The notes under the pieces are model-generated. The model did no database searches. It saw only the letters and a program-made list of their open reading frames with translations, and was not told where the DNA came from. A DNA stretch of 64,000 nucleotides, from positions 19,068,153 through 19,132,152 of the forward strand of contig NC_134028.1 in NCBI RefSeq assembly GCF_964204645.1. Direction: 5' to 3'. Of this stretch, positions 12,026 to 23,219 are shown in pieces. A program made the translations under genes and the position numbers. The first letter of the stretch is position 1. The number at the start of each line of letters is the position of its first letter. The DNA is from Tubulanus polymorphus. Lineage: Eukaryota > Nemertea > Palaeonemertea > Tubulaniformes > Tubulanidae.

Positions 12026-13195
12026 GGCAACCAACAAAAAGTGAACACAATGTCATTATACATAATCTGTAACTAATAAAGGTCATTCAAACTTACTAAC
12101 CAACAAATTTCGAAATATTAGAACACTGAACATGAATAACTATGGATATGATAGTGAAATGCCTTGATTATTGTAAAAACATCGTATAATTAGTCTATCA
12201 GTTTCATTTTATAACTCGGTACGTGCATAGTTTTATTGACTGGCTGGACTTCAGCATTACTGACTGACTGAGGCATTGGGACGGTTCTTGATTGTTTCGT
12301 CTCTTGCTCCGAGGGTTCATCTGATGGTTCATATCCTACATACAATTCAGTACAATATAAATTTTCAATTATTTATGGAATTGATTAAGATTTTGGTTGA
12401 ATTTGTATGGATTTCAAGCCAATTTACTAAAGCTATTTATAGTGATATTTTAGAAGTATAACAAACCTGTTAGGATCTGAATTAAATGAAATATATACCA
12501 ATATAAGAACATACCCTTTGATAGGCTTTCAGCAGCTTGAATTAGTAACGAATCGTCTATCCAGGTTGGATCAAGGTCTGATGGACAGGTTTCTGTTTTC
12601 ATACTTTCTTCTGTTCTTGCTGACACCTACAAAGAAAATTATATTTATACAGAAAAACATTCACTTTAAATCAGTAAATTTCAACATCACCAACTGATAC
12701 GAACATACCACTTGGTTATTTCTATCTAGTATGTACTGGCGAAACCATTTCATTGATTTGCTCGAGATATCTACTTCATTAGTCATTATCCATGGTTTAA
12801 CTGATCTGTAAGCTGCCTGGGCCTTGGACCGATCATGATCAGATCCAATTTGTGGGTCGGCTTCGAATATAAGATGTTGCTGGTACCATTCCCACATTTC
12901 TTTGAATTTGAATTTTCCCTGCCCGTAGAGACAATAATCTACATTCTTTTCTAAGTGCGATGACACTGGTGGGAAGTAATCCACATATTTGGCCAGAGAA
13001 TCTTTCAGCCACCCATCATTGATTTCGGAGATTTCGGCGGTACGCGTACTCACTATTTAGTATAACCCACATCGTTTTCGAGTAACCACTTGAATGATTT
13101 TCCATCGTACTTTCCGAATGTGATGATTAACTGGCCCAGGTATTGCTTTTCTAGGGGGTTCGACGTATACAGTGCACAACACCTTTTAGCTAGAA

Positions 13196-13645
13196 CAAAT
13201 TAATCATACATAAAAGCTTATGCGGTATTTTTCACATCAAACTTGGAATGGCTATGAATTTAAATACAGACCTTCGTAAAAAGCTGTCTTTTTATTCTTA
13301 AGAGCGCTGTCATCAGAGAGAGAGAGAGAGATTGAACGCCCATTATGATGCTTATTTTTGGTTGACTTGGCCTCTCGTGTCGCTGTGAATACACACTGCT
13401 ATAATTTCACAGTTTTCTAAATACCTGGCTCTTAAAGCTAATAGTTTATTTCAAATGTTTTGATAATTTCTTCAAAAAATGATCTCTTACAAATAAGCCA
13501 AAACCAAAACCAATCTACACTATCGCTAATTGAAAATAACATTTCTAGTTAAACATGATGAATGGTACACCACATCCTATAATATAACATATCTTTCATC
13601 GAAAAAGTGAATCGCCAATTTACAGTAATTTGTTTCATTCGATAA
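13196..13645. other. Unassigned spacer with GA microsatellite
   Basis: Non-coding. It contains a short (GA)n run at about 13314-13331. No exon is supported. Confidence 0.4.
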
Positions 13646-15123
13646 CACTTTCGCAACAAATAAATTTCAAATAACATTTTCAATTCTACCAAAAATGTAA
13701 CCTTCGCATTTTTCAAGCCTGTGCTGAATTGCTGGCTTTGTGCAAATATCAGCAATCCTTTTATCTGTGCTACAGTATTCTTGTTGGACCTTTCCAATGT
13801 TCACTTCACCTCCAATGAAATGATATCTTACATCAATGTGTTTAGACCTTTGATGGTTTACAGGGTTTTTTTTGACAATGCTATGGTCCCTTGATTATCG
13901 TCATATCAGAGCTGGACCGTACTCACAAGGCTTACAAATATCAATTTCATTCAACAATTGCGTCAAGTAAAGGCATTCATGAAATGCACTAGCTAACACC
14001 TTTATATTCTGACTCACAGGTCGAAAGAGCAAACGTTTGCTGTTTCTTCAATTTCGACGAAATAGGTGGACCATTTTTAGCCAAACTAAAGAAATATCCG
14101 GTTGCCCTTTTCCTGTGCCAACTTGCGTCACAGTAACCTATTAGTTTTAAATCTTTGTCACATTTTCTATAACACAATTCAAAATCTATAGTGCCCTTGA
14201 GATATCTAAGAACATTGTTTTACAGCAATCCAATGTTATTCAGTCGGGTTCGATAAATGTTGGGACAATTTTGTGACAATCCAGGATAAGTTCAGACGCC
14301 TACAAGTCATTGCATAGATTAGACTTCCGACTGCTTCCCGATATTTTGTGGGATCAAATTCTGGGACTTTTCATTGTGGAAGTCTAATTTCTGCTCACAT
14401 GGAGTGGCCCTTGATTTGTGTTTTCGAGATATATTTCGTTTGACCCATTTTTACAACACAGTCTGATTGCTCAAAGTCGATGCCCAAAAACAATGATAAT
14501 GCTCTTTCATCTTGAGATCTTTCAGATTGAATTTATCTTTGAGCATTGCTTTGTTTCATATGAACATATATCATCCCTTGCTGCGATCAGTTAATCGTCA
14601 ACCCAAATCAATAATTATGATAATTTTGTCACGAACTTTCTTTGTGTAAACACATGGGTCTACCAGTACAACATTCCAATTTCTTTGTTTTAAGCCATTA
14701 AGTGACTTATTTAATTAACACTTGCTTTTGACCATCTGGTCCTGATTCTTGGAATCCTTCCAGTTGTTCCATGTATATTCCATGATCGATAGGTGCTTTT
14801 AAGTACACAGTTTTTGCATCCATCTGGTGTAACTTAAGATTATAGTAAGCTGCTAATTGCATGACAGATTGTACTGAAGTCAATTTTTTGGTTGGAGCAA
14901 AAATTTCCTCGTAGACAATCCCTTTGAATTGACTTGACGTTTTGCTTCATATTTGACCTTTTACATAGAAGTGCCATTTGGGTTCTCTCTAATTGAGTAC
15001 ACCCATTTTCCACCCACAGGGGTACGACTTCCAGTACTATGGCTAATGGTTACTATTCAGAGAATTCATCTCATCCTTCAATGCTTCTGTCACCAACGGG
15101 ATCTTTGAATTTCGCTTGAGTGA
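13646..15123 (-). pseudogene. Ty1/copia pol fragment 1 (RT and RNase H), decayed
   Basis: The minus strand shows copia-type polymerase in pieces. Near 15075 is DEMNSLN, then EEIFAPTKKLTSVQSVMQLAAYYNLKLHQMDAK (RT) around 14910-14810, then KYREAVGSLIYAMTCRR around 14330. RNase H follows at 14177-13989 (YCDASWHRKRATGYFFSLAKNG and KKQQTFALSTCESEY), and its tail at about 13800-13650 (ADICTKPAIQHRLEK). Many stops and frame changes are present. Gag and integrase are absent. The 5' side is cut by the LTR at 15122-15397, so the LTR element probably inserted here; that order of events is inferred. Confidence 0.85.
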
Positions 15124-15397
15124 GTGAAAATACCACAAACAGCCAAGAAAAAAAAAAGTCACTGCACGCAGAGTTCCGGTCTTCAGTGGTACTTTATTCA
15201 GCGAACTGATCTCAATGATCTAGATGGTTACAGCAGTCTCCCTCTACCGTCCAAAACAACTAGTATATATAGTTCACTTCTTAATTATCGAATCATTTAT
15301 GTCAAAAAGTTTGAGTTATCTTTTGCAGCAGCAGTTCTATTTATGAATCGAACTGCTTTGAAAATCAATAACATAAATCAATAATACCGCTGTCACA
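15122..15397 (-). repeat. Long terminal repeat (3' LTR) of the envelope-bearing retroelement
   Basis: Read on the minus strand it begins TGTGACAGCGG (15397), directly after a purine tract. It contains a TATATATA box (15264-15271) and an AATAAA signal (inside 15191-15198) about 70 bp further on, then a T-rich stretch. The end, near 15122, is inferred from where copia sequence resumes (AGCGAAATTCAAAG). Length is about 275 bp. No second copy is found in the window, so this is the only LTR left, downstream of the envelope gene. Confidence 0.65.
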
Positions 15398-15410
15398 TAT
15401 ACCCCCTTCC
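15398..15410 (-). promoter_or_regulatory. Polypurine tract
   Basis: GGAAGGGGGTATA on the minus strand directly abuts the TG that starts the LTR. Its position and composition are those of the plus-strand primer of reverse-transcribing elements. Confidence 0.6.
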
Positions 15411-15881
15411 GCAAAGGCCCTGTCCCCAGGGACCGAAATCGTGAAAAAAGTACATAAACGCATGTCAAGCAGGTTGAACCGTGACATAAGGTCCTCAAAG
15501 ATATTAGACAGGAAAAACCTATTTAGTCAATATAACAACACCAACACTAAAACACTAGCATGAAATGATAATGATTGTTCCACAATCCATGTCCACAATA
15601 CATAATAATACAAGTAACATAATACAAAGATAGATAAAAACAGCAAACTACCAAGACATTAAATACATCCAGAACAATGTTTATTTTTTTTTTCTTTACA
15701 TATTTTATAAGTCATCAAATTTCAACATAAAGCAACCGTTCTTTTCATCCTAAAGTTATTTTCATTTCACACACTTACATCCTTAAACATCAATATTATT
15801 TAATTACAATAATTACATTACAATTTCTGTACACACATAAATCAATCTAAAGGCAGCCTACATCAGAGTCACGTAAGAGGT

Positions 15882-16534
15882 TACCGTATTTTCCGGTGTA
15901 TAAGTCGAGTTTTTGAGACCAAAAATCATGTCCATAAAACGTAGGTCGACTTACACACCGGCTACACTTTCGATATCGTTTTAAACTGACGACGTTTAGA
16001 GTTCAAGGTCGCCATGATGAAATGGAATATTAATTTATGTTAGGCTACACTCATATACCAATTAGAATTTAGGATGTTGATAAAAATAGTTTGGAAATGT
16101 TTCAAAATTAACTAATGTTAAAAATCAAAAGAGAAAGAAAACCGCGTATATTCATTGTACAGTGTTTATATAAGCCGCGATGCTGTGGCAGCGTGCCAAT
16201 AATCAATACGCAGTCAGTCTAATAATAGACTACAGGCACGCGGCATTCAACGTATACTCTATACATTCAACACGTGGATACAAACAATGAGCACTAATCC
16301 GGTAATTTAATATTAGAAACAACAGATCCCAATGATTTAATAATGCAATTAGTGGTAAAGACTCTCAACTACTATGAGAATGACATCGGCACTGTTTTCA
16401 ATGTGACATATGTAAACTTATGAAGAAGCGACTCGACTTATACACCGACTATAGCCCTAGCACAACTTTTTAAACTGAAAATTTGACCTCGACTTATACA
16501 CCGGGTCGACTTGTACACCGGAAAATATGGTACT
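15882..16534. mobile_element. MITE with ACCGTATTTTCCGGTGTA ends
   Basis: The left end TTACCGTATTTTCCGGTGTA (from 15882), followed by TAAGTCGA, is matched by its approximate complement at 16503-16534 (TCGACTTGTACACCGGAAAA, then TATGGTA). Inner copies of the same motif (CGACTTACACACCGG near 15947, CGACTTATACACCGG near 16490) give nested inverted repeats. No open frame is present. TA or TTA flanks both ends. The superfamily is not certain; it is a non-autonomous DNA transposon of about 650 bp inside the 3' region of the retroelement. Confidence 0.75.
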
Positions 16535-16837
16535 AGCACATTACGTGAAGGCCGAACTGGTCATCTGCACCCAGCCTCTCAAAACACTTCTGCACCGCAA
16601 GAGCTCTTATGCAGCCTAAACCCTCGCATAGATAAATACAACATTCAACATATAATATTTCATATCCCACTATAAGTTATTCACTTAAGTTCAAATACGC
16701 AGGCCTGTCATACACTTATTGCAAACATACAATCGAAATTGAGTACTCATTACGCCTCTTCATTTTAATATGCCTCATACTATAATTAATATATCTATTT
16801 ATTATCTTTTAATCCATTTCATATCAGTGTCTAATTA
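16535..16837. other. Untranslated 3' region of the envelope-bearing element
   Basis: AT-rich non-coding sequence between the MITE and the end of the envelope frame. No feature is recognised. Confidence 0.35.
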
Positions 16838-17729
16838 TCAAAATGATACATATATAGACATTGTCGCCAATGGCCAATCGCCCAACGGTATAACCGACTC
16901 GTTAACATTACAAATTTCTAGATAAATAACACAATGTAATTCAGATCGCTCAATACTACTCCACGGAGAGCAACATTTCAGGATCGCACAAATCAAACAA
17001 ACGATATCCATGATCAATACCCGTACAACCAAAAAGGAAACCAAAACAAATATGACTTCCAACATGGGAATATCTGCAAGGTCAAACCGTTCAGTTACAA
17101 CTTTAACCAAAACCGTTTTGTTGATACCCTTTTCAAGGGAATCTAGCATTAGTTCATACGATTTATTCGAGACGACGGTAAACGCCTTCTCTAGAGGCAG
17201 TGAAGTCGCAACTGCCATCATCCCCAAAACCTTCCTTGTTTTAATGAAGATAAATAGACACAATAGCATGCTAGCCGAAGACAGAGCAATGGCTACAATA
17301 TTTAGGAGACCTGGCGTATCGGAAATGGTCCATTCAAAGTCATCGCGAGACTCGTCTGACTTCGCAGCCAAGGTATCCGCCTTCGATGCATAAATAGCGG
17401 TATGATTTACCCCTCTAGTGCCCAGACCTAGTTTTAAACTGATAAAAAAATATTTGAGGTATTAAATTGATGGATCTGGACCCAAAAACCACAAAATTGT
17501 AGCCAAATGTAAAAAAAAAATCTTTGGCCCCCCTTTTTGGCAATATTGTAATATTGCAACAGCGGGCATTGAGGTTCACAAAAATGAAATAAAATTATTT
17601 TTTTTAACTTTCTGTTAGGCTAATACCAGAGAAATCAAACCTCAATATTTATTATAAATGCTAAGTTGACACTATATTGGAACATACAAACTGTAAAACA
17701 TAAGATTCAATGCCAGTTTATCATTTCTA

Positions 17730-17780
17730 TCATACCAACTTGCGTACAGTCAAGATACCAACATACCAACTTGCGTACAG
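17730..17780. repeat. Short direct duplication
   Basis: The 19-bp word CATACCAACTTGCGTACAG occurs at 17731 and again at 17763, inside piggyBac 3 downstream of the transposase. Confidence 0.7.
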
Positions 17781-17891
17781 TATATCAGGGGTTGACTGTA
17801 TTCACCAAAACATTCTGATAGTAGATTACACATGAAACAGTTCCTGTCACCGCTAAAACACAATCGCATATTACATTTCTCACAGCCTTTT

Positions 17892-19527
17892 TTACACAGA
17901 ATGCACCGTCCTCTTTTTTCGAGCCTTGTTGGCCAGTGGCCAAATCCATCTTTCTGAACATCGGTAACAGGGCGAACGAACCAATTTCACTGGTTTGGGG
18001 GATTTTTCATCAGCCAGTGGCCTACCACTTTTTCTTTGCGCATTTTTCCAGATTAGAGCATTAGCAATTTTTGCTTGAAATCCCCTGTTATTCATCACTT
18101 CTTTCGAACTAGCCAAGAAGACGACAGTCTCTACGATAGAGCAGCCAGGCGTTGACTGCTGCTACCATGACGGAATGCCAAAATAGGTACAAGTACCATC
18201 TTCTCGATTTGATTCTAAATTTGTAAAGTGATGTACAACTATCCAGAAGATCTACGCCACCCATATAGGCATTGTACATCTTCACAATGTTCGGACGCTT
18301 CACCATAGCAAAGTCTTTTTTGCTTTAATCCCAACGTTTCACCTCATCAACAGGCTCAACCCTGATATATGATGACACCAATGTAACAGCCTTATTATCA
18401 GCCCACCTCACAGCCACCACCTGAGAATTTGTCTCCACAGCCTCATCATAGGAGCCCCTGCCTTTTTTCAAGACCTCTTTTTCTGACAGCAGTGGGCAAT
18501 TAGGTTATCTGTTTTTTCGAATTGTACCAATGAAATGTATACCCATTGAACGCAATGCAACAATGAGCCCCAAACCAGTAAAATAGTTATCGGCGAAAAC
18601 TTAGTAATTCTTATGTTGTGGTAGTGATTTACAGTCACCACATCACCACCGACGCCAAGCGCTGAACGTGTGCCACGACCACCCTGATATATATCGAAGT
18701 TATAGAGAATACCAGATATGCCAGTTCTGGCCCAAATCTTTATGCCCCACTTATGTGGCTTGTTCTTTATGTATTGGCGTATGGAGTAATATTTCCCCTT
18801 GAAGGCCACCATAATTTCATCAACGGAATTATGTTCTTCCGTTTTCACTTTTAGACAATTATGTCGTAATGCGTCCAACCAGTTGCGAATTTTCCATGCT
18901 TTATCCTTTTTCTGTTGATCAGTTGCAGTTTCATTGTCAACATAATGCAAAATTCGACGTGCCATTACATCTGCAACTGGTCCAAAACGAGTCTCCTGTT
19001 CCCAATACATTCTGACAGATGGCATTTTGACCAGGCCCATCAGTAAATACATGCCTGAAACTTGCTCAAGTTCTTTGGTTGTCAAATTAACTACAGTTCC
19101 ATTCTTCTGGATACTATATACATTCGAAAACTGCACTACAACCTCAAGCATGTTTCGAGGTATAAACCGACTGAAATATTCATATGGTGTCTCGACAGAT
19201 TCTGATGATGGTGTCAAATTGTTATCCGTGAACGTTGTATCAGTCAGCTGAAGACTTGCACCTTTGCGCCAGCGATATGAAGTACTGGTTTTTGATTGGG
19301 TACTGGTACCAGGTTGAGGAACTAGATTACCCAAGGGCTCATCATCTGAGGTATCGAACCCATCATCATCGCCGTCGTCAGCACTATCTGAATGATCATG
19401 TGTCAAACCCACCTCTGGCCCATATTCATCATCACTTTCCTCATCTAACTCACTCGACTCACTATCATTACCATCATCAAGGGCTTCTAGGACATCAAGT
19501 ACAGATTTATATTTACTTCTTCTAGAC
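17892..19527 (-). pseudogene. piggyBac transposase 3, broken
   Basis: The most likely start is MSRRSKYKSVLDVLEALDD at about 19527. An acidic Asp/Ser tract (residues 20-75) follows, then DDE_Tnp_1_7: NSVDEIMVAFKG (first Asp), and after a frame shift near 18600 FADNYFTGLGL (second Asp), then AYMGGVDLLDSC (third Asp) at 18306-18109. The Cys-rich C-terminus (CYRCSERW...) lies at 18116-17892. Stops after IRKNR near 18490 and after KRWD near 18330 add further breaks. It resembles PGBD-type invertebrate transposases. All three catalytic Asp codons survive, but in different frames. Confidence 0.9.
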
Positions 19528-20130
19528 ATAATCATCCTGAAAAATATAATGAATCTCGGTGTTACCAGACATGTTGAAATAAATAGATTTTTTTTTACAA
19601 TATCGCCGTCAATTTTCCAAGTTGATGTATTTTTTCCAAGGCTCATTGATGTATTTGCTATCTGAAATAATGATACCATGGACTACTATAGTTTAATTTA
19701 CCAATCAATGCTTTACAAATATTAAAATCCAATTCCAAAAATTTGATTGAATTGAACTTGAAATTTCCTCAAATGCCTGTTGTTGTAATATTACAAACAC
19801 CGATTTTAGCCCTCCCCTCACATACAAGTCATGCATAATTTTTTACTGTGAATACGTTCTTAACGTTCTTTATACATTTAATTTCAATATTAACTGGTAT
19901 AAAACTATGATACATACCACTATCTTGGTAAATTCCAGTCTTCAAAAGTCCAAATTTCTGTGACCAGCTCGTGAAAAATTCCAGCTCACACTTCCTGGTT
20001 AGTTCATGCTACTACCGTTAACCGGCGCCACTATACGGTTGTTATATTACAACTACGGGTTTTAGAGGTCATTTAACAGAAAAATTAATATTTTTCAACG
20101 AAGATTAGGACCATGGGCCAGGTGCCCAAA

Positions 20131-20153
20131 ATACTGTTGTAATATCACAACAG
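20131..20153. promoter_or_regulatory. Subterminal palindrome of piggyBac 3
   Basis: CTGTTGTAATATCACAACAG is self-complementary apart from one base pair near the centre. It begins one base inside the right terminal repeat. It is probably a transposase-binding site, as inferred from its position. Confidence 0.6.
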
Positions 20154-21617
20154 TGGGCACTAGAGGGTGACCATCCTTTTAAAATCCAAAGAAAACTTTT
20201 TATCATTATCAACTAGACCCGACCAGTTAGCCATGTTTAACTTAAAATGAGGGAGTTCCGTTTTTATGGGATCTGTAACTGTAGTTCTCCCAAAAATATT
20301 GTCCAGCTGTTCCTGGTTATAAATTTGCGATACTACTGGGAGATTCATGCTATAATATTTAACAGGTGCCACATCACCCGCACAAGCCGAAATTTGTGGG
20401 CTAAGTTCAAAAGTGTTAGATGTTAATCGGCACTTGCACGGCACTGATAACAAACAAAACAGACAACTTTTAATTGCCTGGACTGGTTTCCCTGGACAGG
20501 TCAAATCCCATGTCGCTGGCTTTCCCGACATCAAGTATAAACTGTCTTTAACCTGCACTACACCCCCGAACTACGCAGCGTCGGCTCGTACCTGATATCA
20601 CACAATTGCGATACCAACTTAGACTCGTCCCTAGAAATTGCTAATGCGCAACTGAGAATATTTTGCGACTTCATCGACATCGCAGTGGAGGAAGATTTCA
20701 AATATTTGCCTGAGCATGAAGAATAGAATTTGGACAATAGCTCAGTATAAAACTGGCCATCGTCAGTTATACCAAAATAATCAGGTAACCCAGTTAACAA
20801 CGTACTGCGAGTCGACGAGGAATTGCATGGGAAAAACCATCACGTTGTATAAGCTGAAGAAGGCGTTGGTCGAGGATAAAGGAATATTGATGGTAATAAA
20901 TTATTATTTGTTTTCGTGAAAACAATATCCTGTACCTGATAAAACCCTAGCTCGTTATGCTGGATGGTGAAATCAACAAACTTGGCCTGTAACTCTTTTC
21001 GCACGTGTTGCAAGACCCTTTTTAAATCTTTCGGGGATACAAACTTCATGGGTAGATAGCCCTCTGAAAGAGTCTGAGTTCCTAAAATCCATTGTTGCGT
21101 TGTTCGTGTTTAATCGATCATGGATTGATAGTCAAGCATTAATTGCTTGATAACTAGTAAAATTAATCTATTGAAATATCCTTGGTTTTGAAAATTAGCC
21201 GCAACATCTTTTGCCAACTGGTCCATATTACTAGAATTATTCTTTACCCCAGCGACAATGTTGGCTATGCGAGCATCCGCAGAAGACATATACGAAATCA
21301 GGTCGTCTGAAATTGTTTTTATTTGCTTCGTATTTAACTTTGCCATATTCTCCACGTCAGTGATGTCCTTGAAAGCTTTGCGAGATCCTCATCGGTTGCT
21401 AAGCCAAAGAGGTTTTTCATAAACTTCCCCATAAATGGGGCCAAAGCTCTCTTTGGGCGTTTCGACTTGGTTATCTCGGCTTTAGTTATAGTTACTGGAA
21501 TGAGATCTTTGATTGTATTAATATCTTTGACTATCTGACCAACCAATTCGTTAAGGTGATCCCTCATAGAGGACATCAAATTGGTACCGACCTTAAAAAG
21601 TTCATCCCTGCCTTTAT

Positions 21618-21718
21618 GTTGACTAACAGCCATCATCAGGTGGAATGCAGCCATCATCAGCCCTCATCTGTTGACTAACAGCCATCATCATTCCACCTGA
21701 TGATGGCTGTTAGTCAAC
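21618..21718. repeat. Long inverted repeat, about 30-bp arms
   Basis: The arm at 21618-21647 (begins TGTTGACTAACAGCC, ends GGTGGAAT) is perfectly complementary to 21689-21718. A partial direct copy of the first arm (about 22 bp) starts at 21669. The structure could fold into a strong hairpin. It lies at the boundary between the envelope remnant and the HMGXB3-like remnant. Confidence 0.85.
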
Positions 21719-21727
21719 AGCCGAAAC
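21697..21727 (+). ncRNA. Hammerhead ribozyme-like core (candidate)
   Basis: CTGATGA (21697-21703), one T, a perfect 7-bp stem GGCTGTT/AACAGCC with loop AGTC (21705-21722), then GAAAC (21723-21727). This is the order of the hammerhead catalytic core and its stem II. Stem III would be tiny (AC GTG GT) and the closing stem I does not pair well, so activity is doubtful. Such minimal motifs are known in Penelope-like elements and related retroelements. It may be a decayed or non-functional copy. Confidence 0.35.
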
Positions 21728-23079
21728 GTGGTTTCGTAATAATAAATTTGATCGTATAATTTCAAATTCGAAGTGTGGGATTTCTTCATTTATGTTACCC
21801 TTTCTTTTATTCCCATGTTTGGCCAGTTTATGTGCCATGTCACACACGACCATTGTCGGTTGGTGTTTCATCGATAATATCACGTCGACATGGTCCCTTA
21901 CACTTTCACCCCTTAATAGGAATTTAAGTCCGTACACAACTCGATGTGGACAACTTGCCGCTTACCAACCACCTGTGAGATAAACAATTACTTTTAACAC
22001 ATATAACTGGTGACTTGCGGTGACTCCTCCAAGTATGGATGCTATGTTTTTGCGGCATTTAATATTTCTTACCAGAGGATCCCCACAGCTTAACGAATTT
22101 TTTCACCATTTCTTGCTTTCCAAAAATATGCTGCTGCAATCTTTTGATATTATCAAGTTTAGACCCTATCGATGATAACCCAATACTTGTGCATACTTTC
22201 TTAATTTCCTTCAGTGGGAACTAAAATGGAAAATAGAATGAAAAGATGAAGATAAATGAACAATAACTTAATAAAACGAAAATATGGATGCGTTTGCTTA
22301 CCTCTTTATCGTACATGTACTCCAAAATATGCTTCGCAGTCAATGTGCATTCATCAAGGGATTCGCATGACGACACTGATTCTTCATCTGGGATTTTTTT
22401 GTGCTCGGTGTTAAATGCACAATTGTCGCCACGGCTTTTTCCTAGCCATGGCGCCCAATTATCGTAGCTTGCTTCTACGTTATACGTCGATCTCTCACGA
22501 CCTGCATACAGATATACCAATATCATTGTAACATTTTTAAATATGAGATCGAAAATATTTGTATTTAGGTTAAAGATATTTTTTACCTTACACGAAACCA
22601 TTTGCTAAGCATTCATCTTCAATTCTTCCAAAAATGCGTCCATATCAATCAGATCGGAAGGATTTTGAGGCTTTGGTAGATCATTTGCTGAAACAAATTA
22701 AAACATTAACTCTTAATTAATTGTCTACAAAAATATGGAAATTCCTAACAAATTAAGTAAACTGTTGTATTACCATTTGTGCGAAAAGCACAAATGGTAA
22801 TAAATGCTTCACCATTCGAGATGTGTCGAATGATAGTATGGCAGGATGTATACCGCATAAGACACAGGTAAAATCATAGGAATGATCCGACAAACTTTCA
22901 AAATGCATGTACGCTTTGAGAACTTGCTGCTTCACAATCTTCGTTTTGGTGAAGTATTCAAGAGAAGCAGTAACTTGTCCAACTGCCGTGTGCGACTGTA
23001 AAACAAATTGAACTTTTAGACACATTTCTAAACACTATTCATGTGATTCTTTACTAAAGTTTGATCGAGTAACTTACGA

Positions 23080-23219
23080 GTAACTTGAGCTCTGATCCAT
23101 AGACATAGCCATATTGTAAAGAAACAACTGTCATCAAAATTGTGAAGCCCTTCGTCATATTCTTGGTATCGAAACCAACGATTGCACGCAATACATTTAT
23201 GTACGTAAACTGCAACGTC
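23080..23219 (-). pseudogene. Cysteine-cluster exon of the HMGXB3-like gene
   Basis: A single exon with a clear acceptor (TTCTTTAG before it) and donor (GTAAGTTACT after it). It encodes DVAVYVHKCIACNRWFRYQE and then EGLHNFDDSCFFTIWLCLWI. Joined to the preceding exon, which ends KVHTG at 23312, it stays in frame. The CxxC and the R/YxxYxxGLHNF motif are the signature of this family. Confidence 0.65.

Larger units (their letters stand above)
9084..13195 (-). pseudogene. DUF6729-type transposon-like gene, broken, with introns
   Basis: A multi-exon gene on the minus strand resembling large DUF6729 proteins of fish and invertebrate genomes, whose function is unknown. In order: 13190-13056 (FGKYDGKSFKWLLENDVGY block), 13053-12709, 12626-12514, 12336-12196, 11800-11405 (LKDDRMWFYPPDIPG, then CPRKECP, the DUF6729 block), about 11333-11271 (AFFPAVLTPR), 11177-11007, 10890-10705, and 10542-9502 (YVDRGCCR...RLDIFHWIHRFDAA). 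Good splice sites are visible, for example PR|GTAAGT joined to CAG|GCGTGG. Breaks include TAG after GYTK near 13057, TGA near 11789, and a frame shift near 11535 between WKY and SLKCP. Similarity to the family is from recall, not a search. Inference: a dead copy of a mobile or domesticated gene. Confidence 0.7.
17411..20167 (-). mobile_element. piggyBac element 3, inserted in the envelope gene
   Basis: Perfect 14-bp inverted ends, CCCTCTAGTGCCCA (17411-17424) and its complement (20154-20167). The 4-bp flanks are TTAC (left) and TGAC (right), which differ at one base and are not canonical TTAA. The 2757-bp element carries a minus-strand transposase. Subterminal GTTGTAATATTACAA-type palindromes occur near 17539-17560, 19783-19798 and 20133-20152. 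Confidence 0.93.
16838..21657 (-). pseudogene. Retroviral-type envelope (fusion glycoprotein-like) gene, broken and split by a transposon
   Basis: An envelope-like gene of an endogenous LTR element, on the minus strand. The upstream part (21657-20172) has a heptad-rich region, then a KRPKR furin-type site followed by a small-residue hydrophobic segment, as in F-like and errantivirus-like fusion proteins. A coiled-coil region (DDLISYMSSADARI) and a Cys-rich ectodomain follow (CKC...CAG). The downstream part (17410-16838) has a hydrophobic segment typical of a membrane anchor. Piggybac 3 separates the parts at 17411-20167, and their reading frames are in register across the insertion. Other breaks: a frame shift near 21345 and further frame changes near 21050, 20830 and 20560. 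No gag or pol lies beside it. A membrane-fusion role is inferred from layout, not from a search. Confidence 0.7.

Noticed and set aside
15124-15384. 86-codon plus-strand open frame
   Set aside because: Lies wholly within the LTR, opposite to the element's strand.
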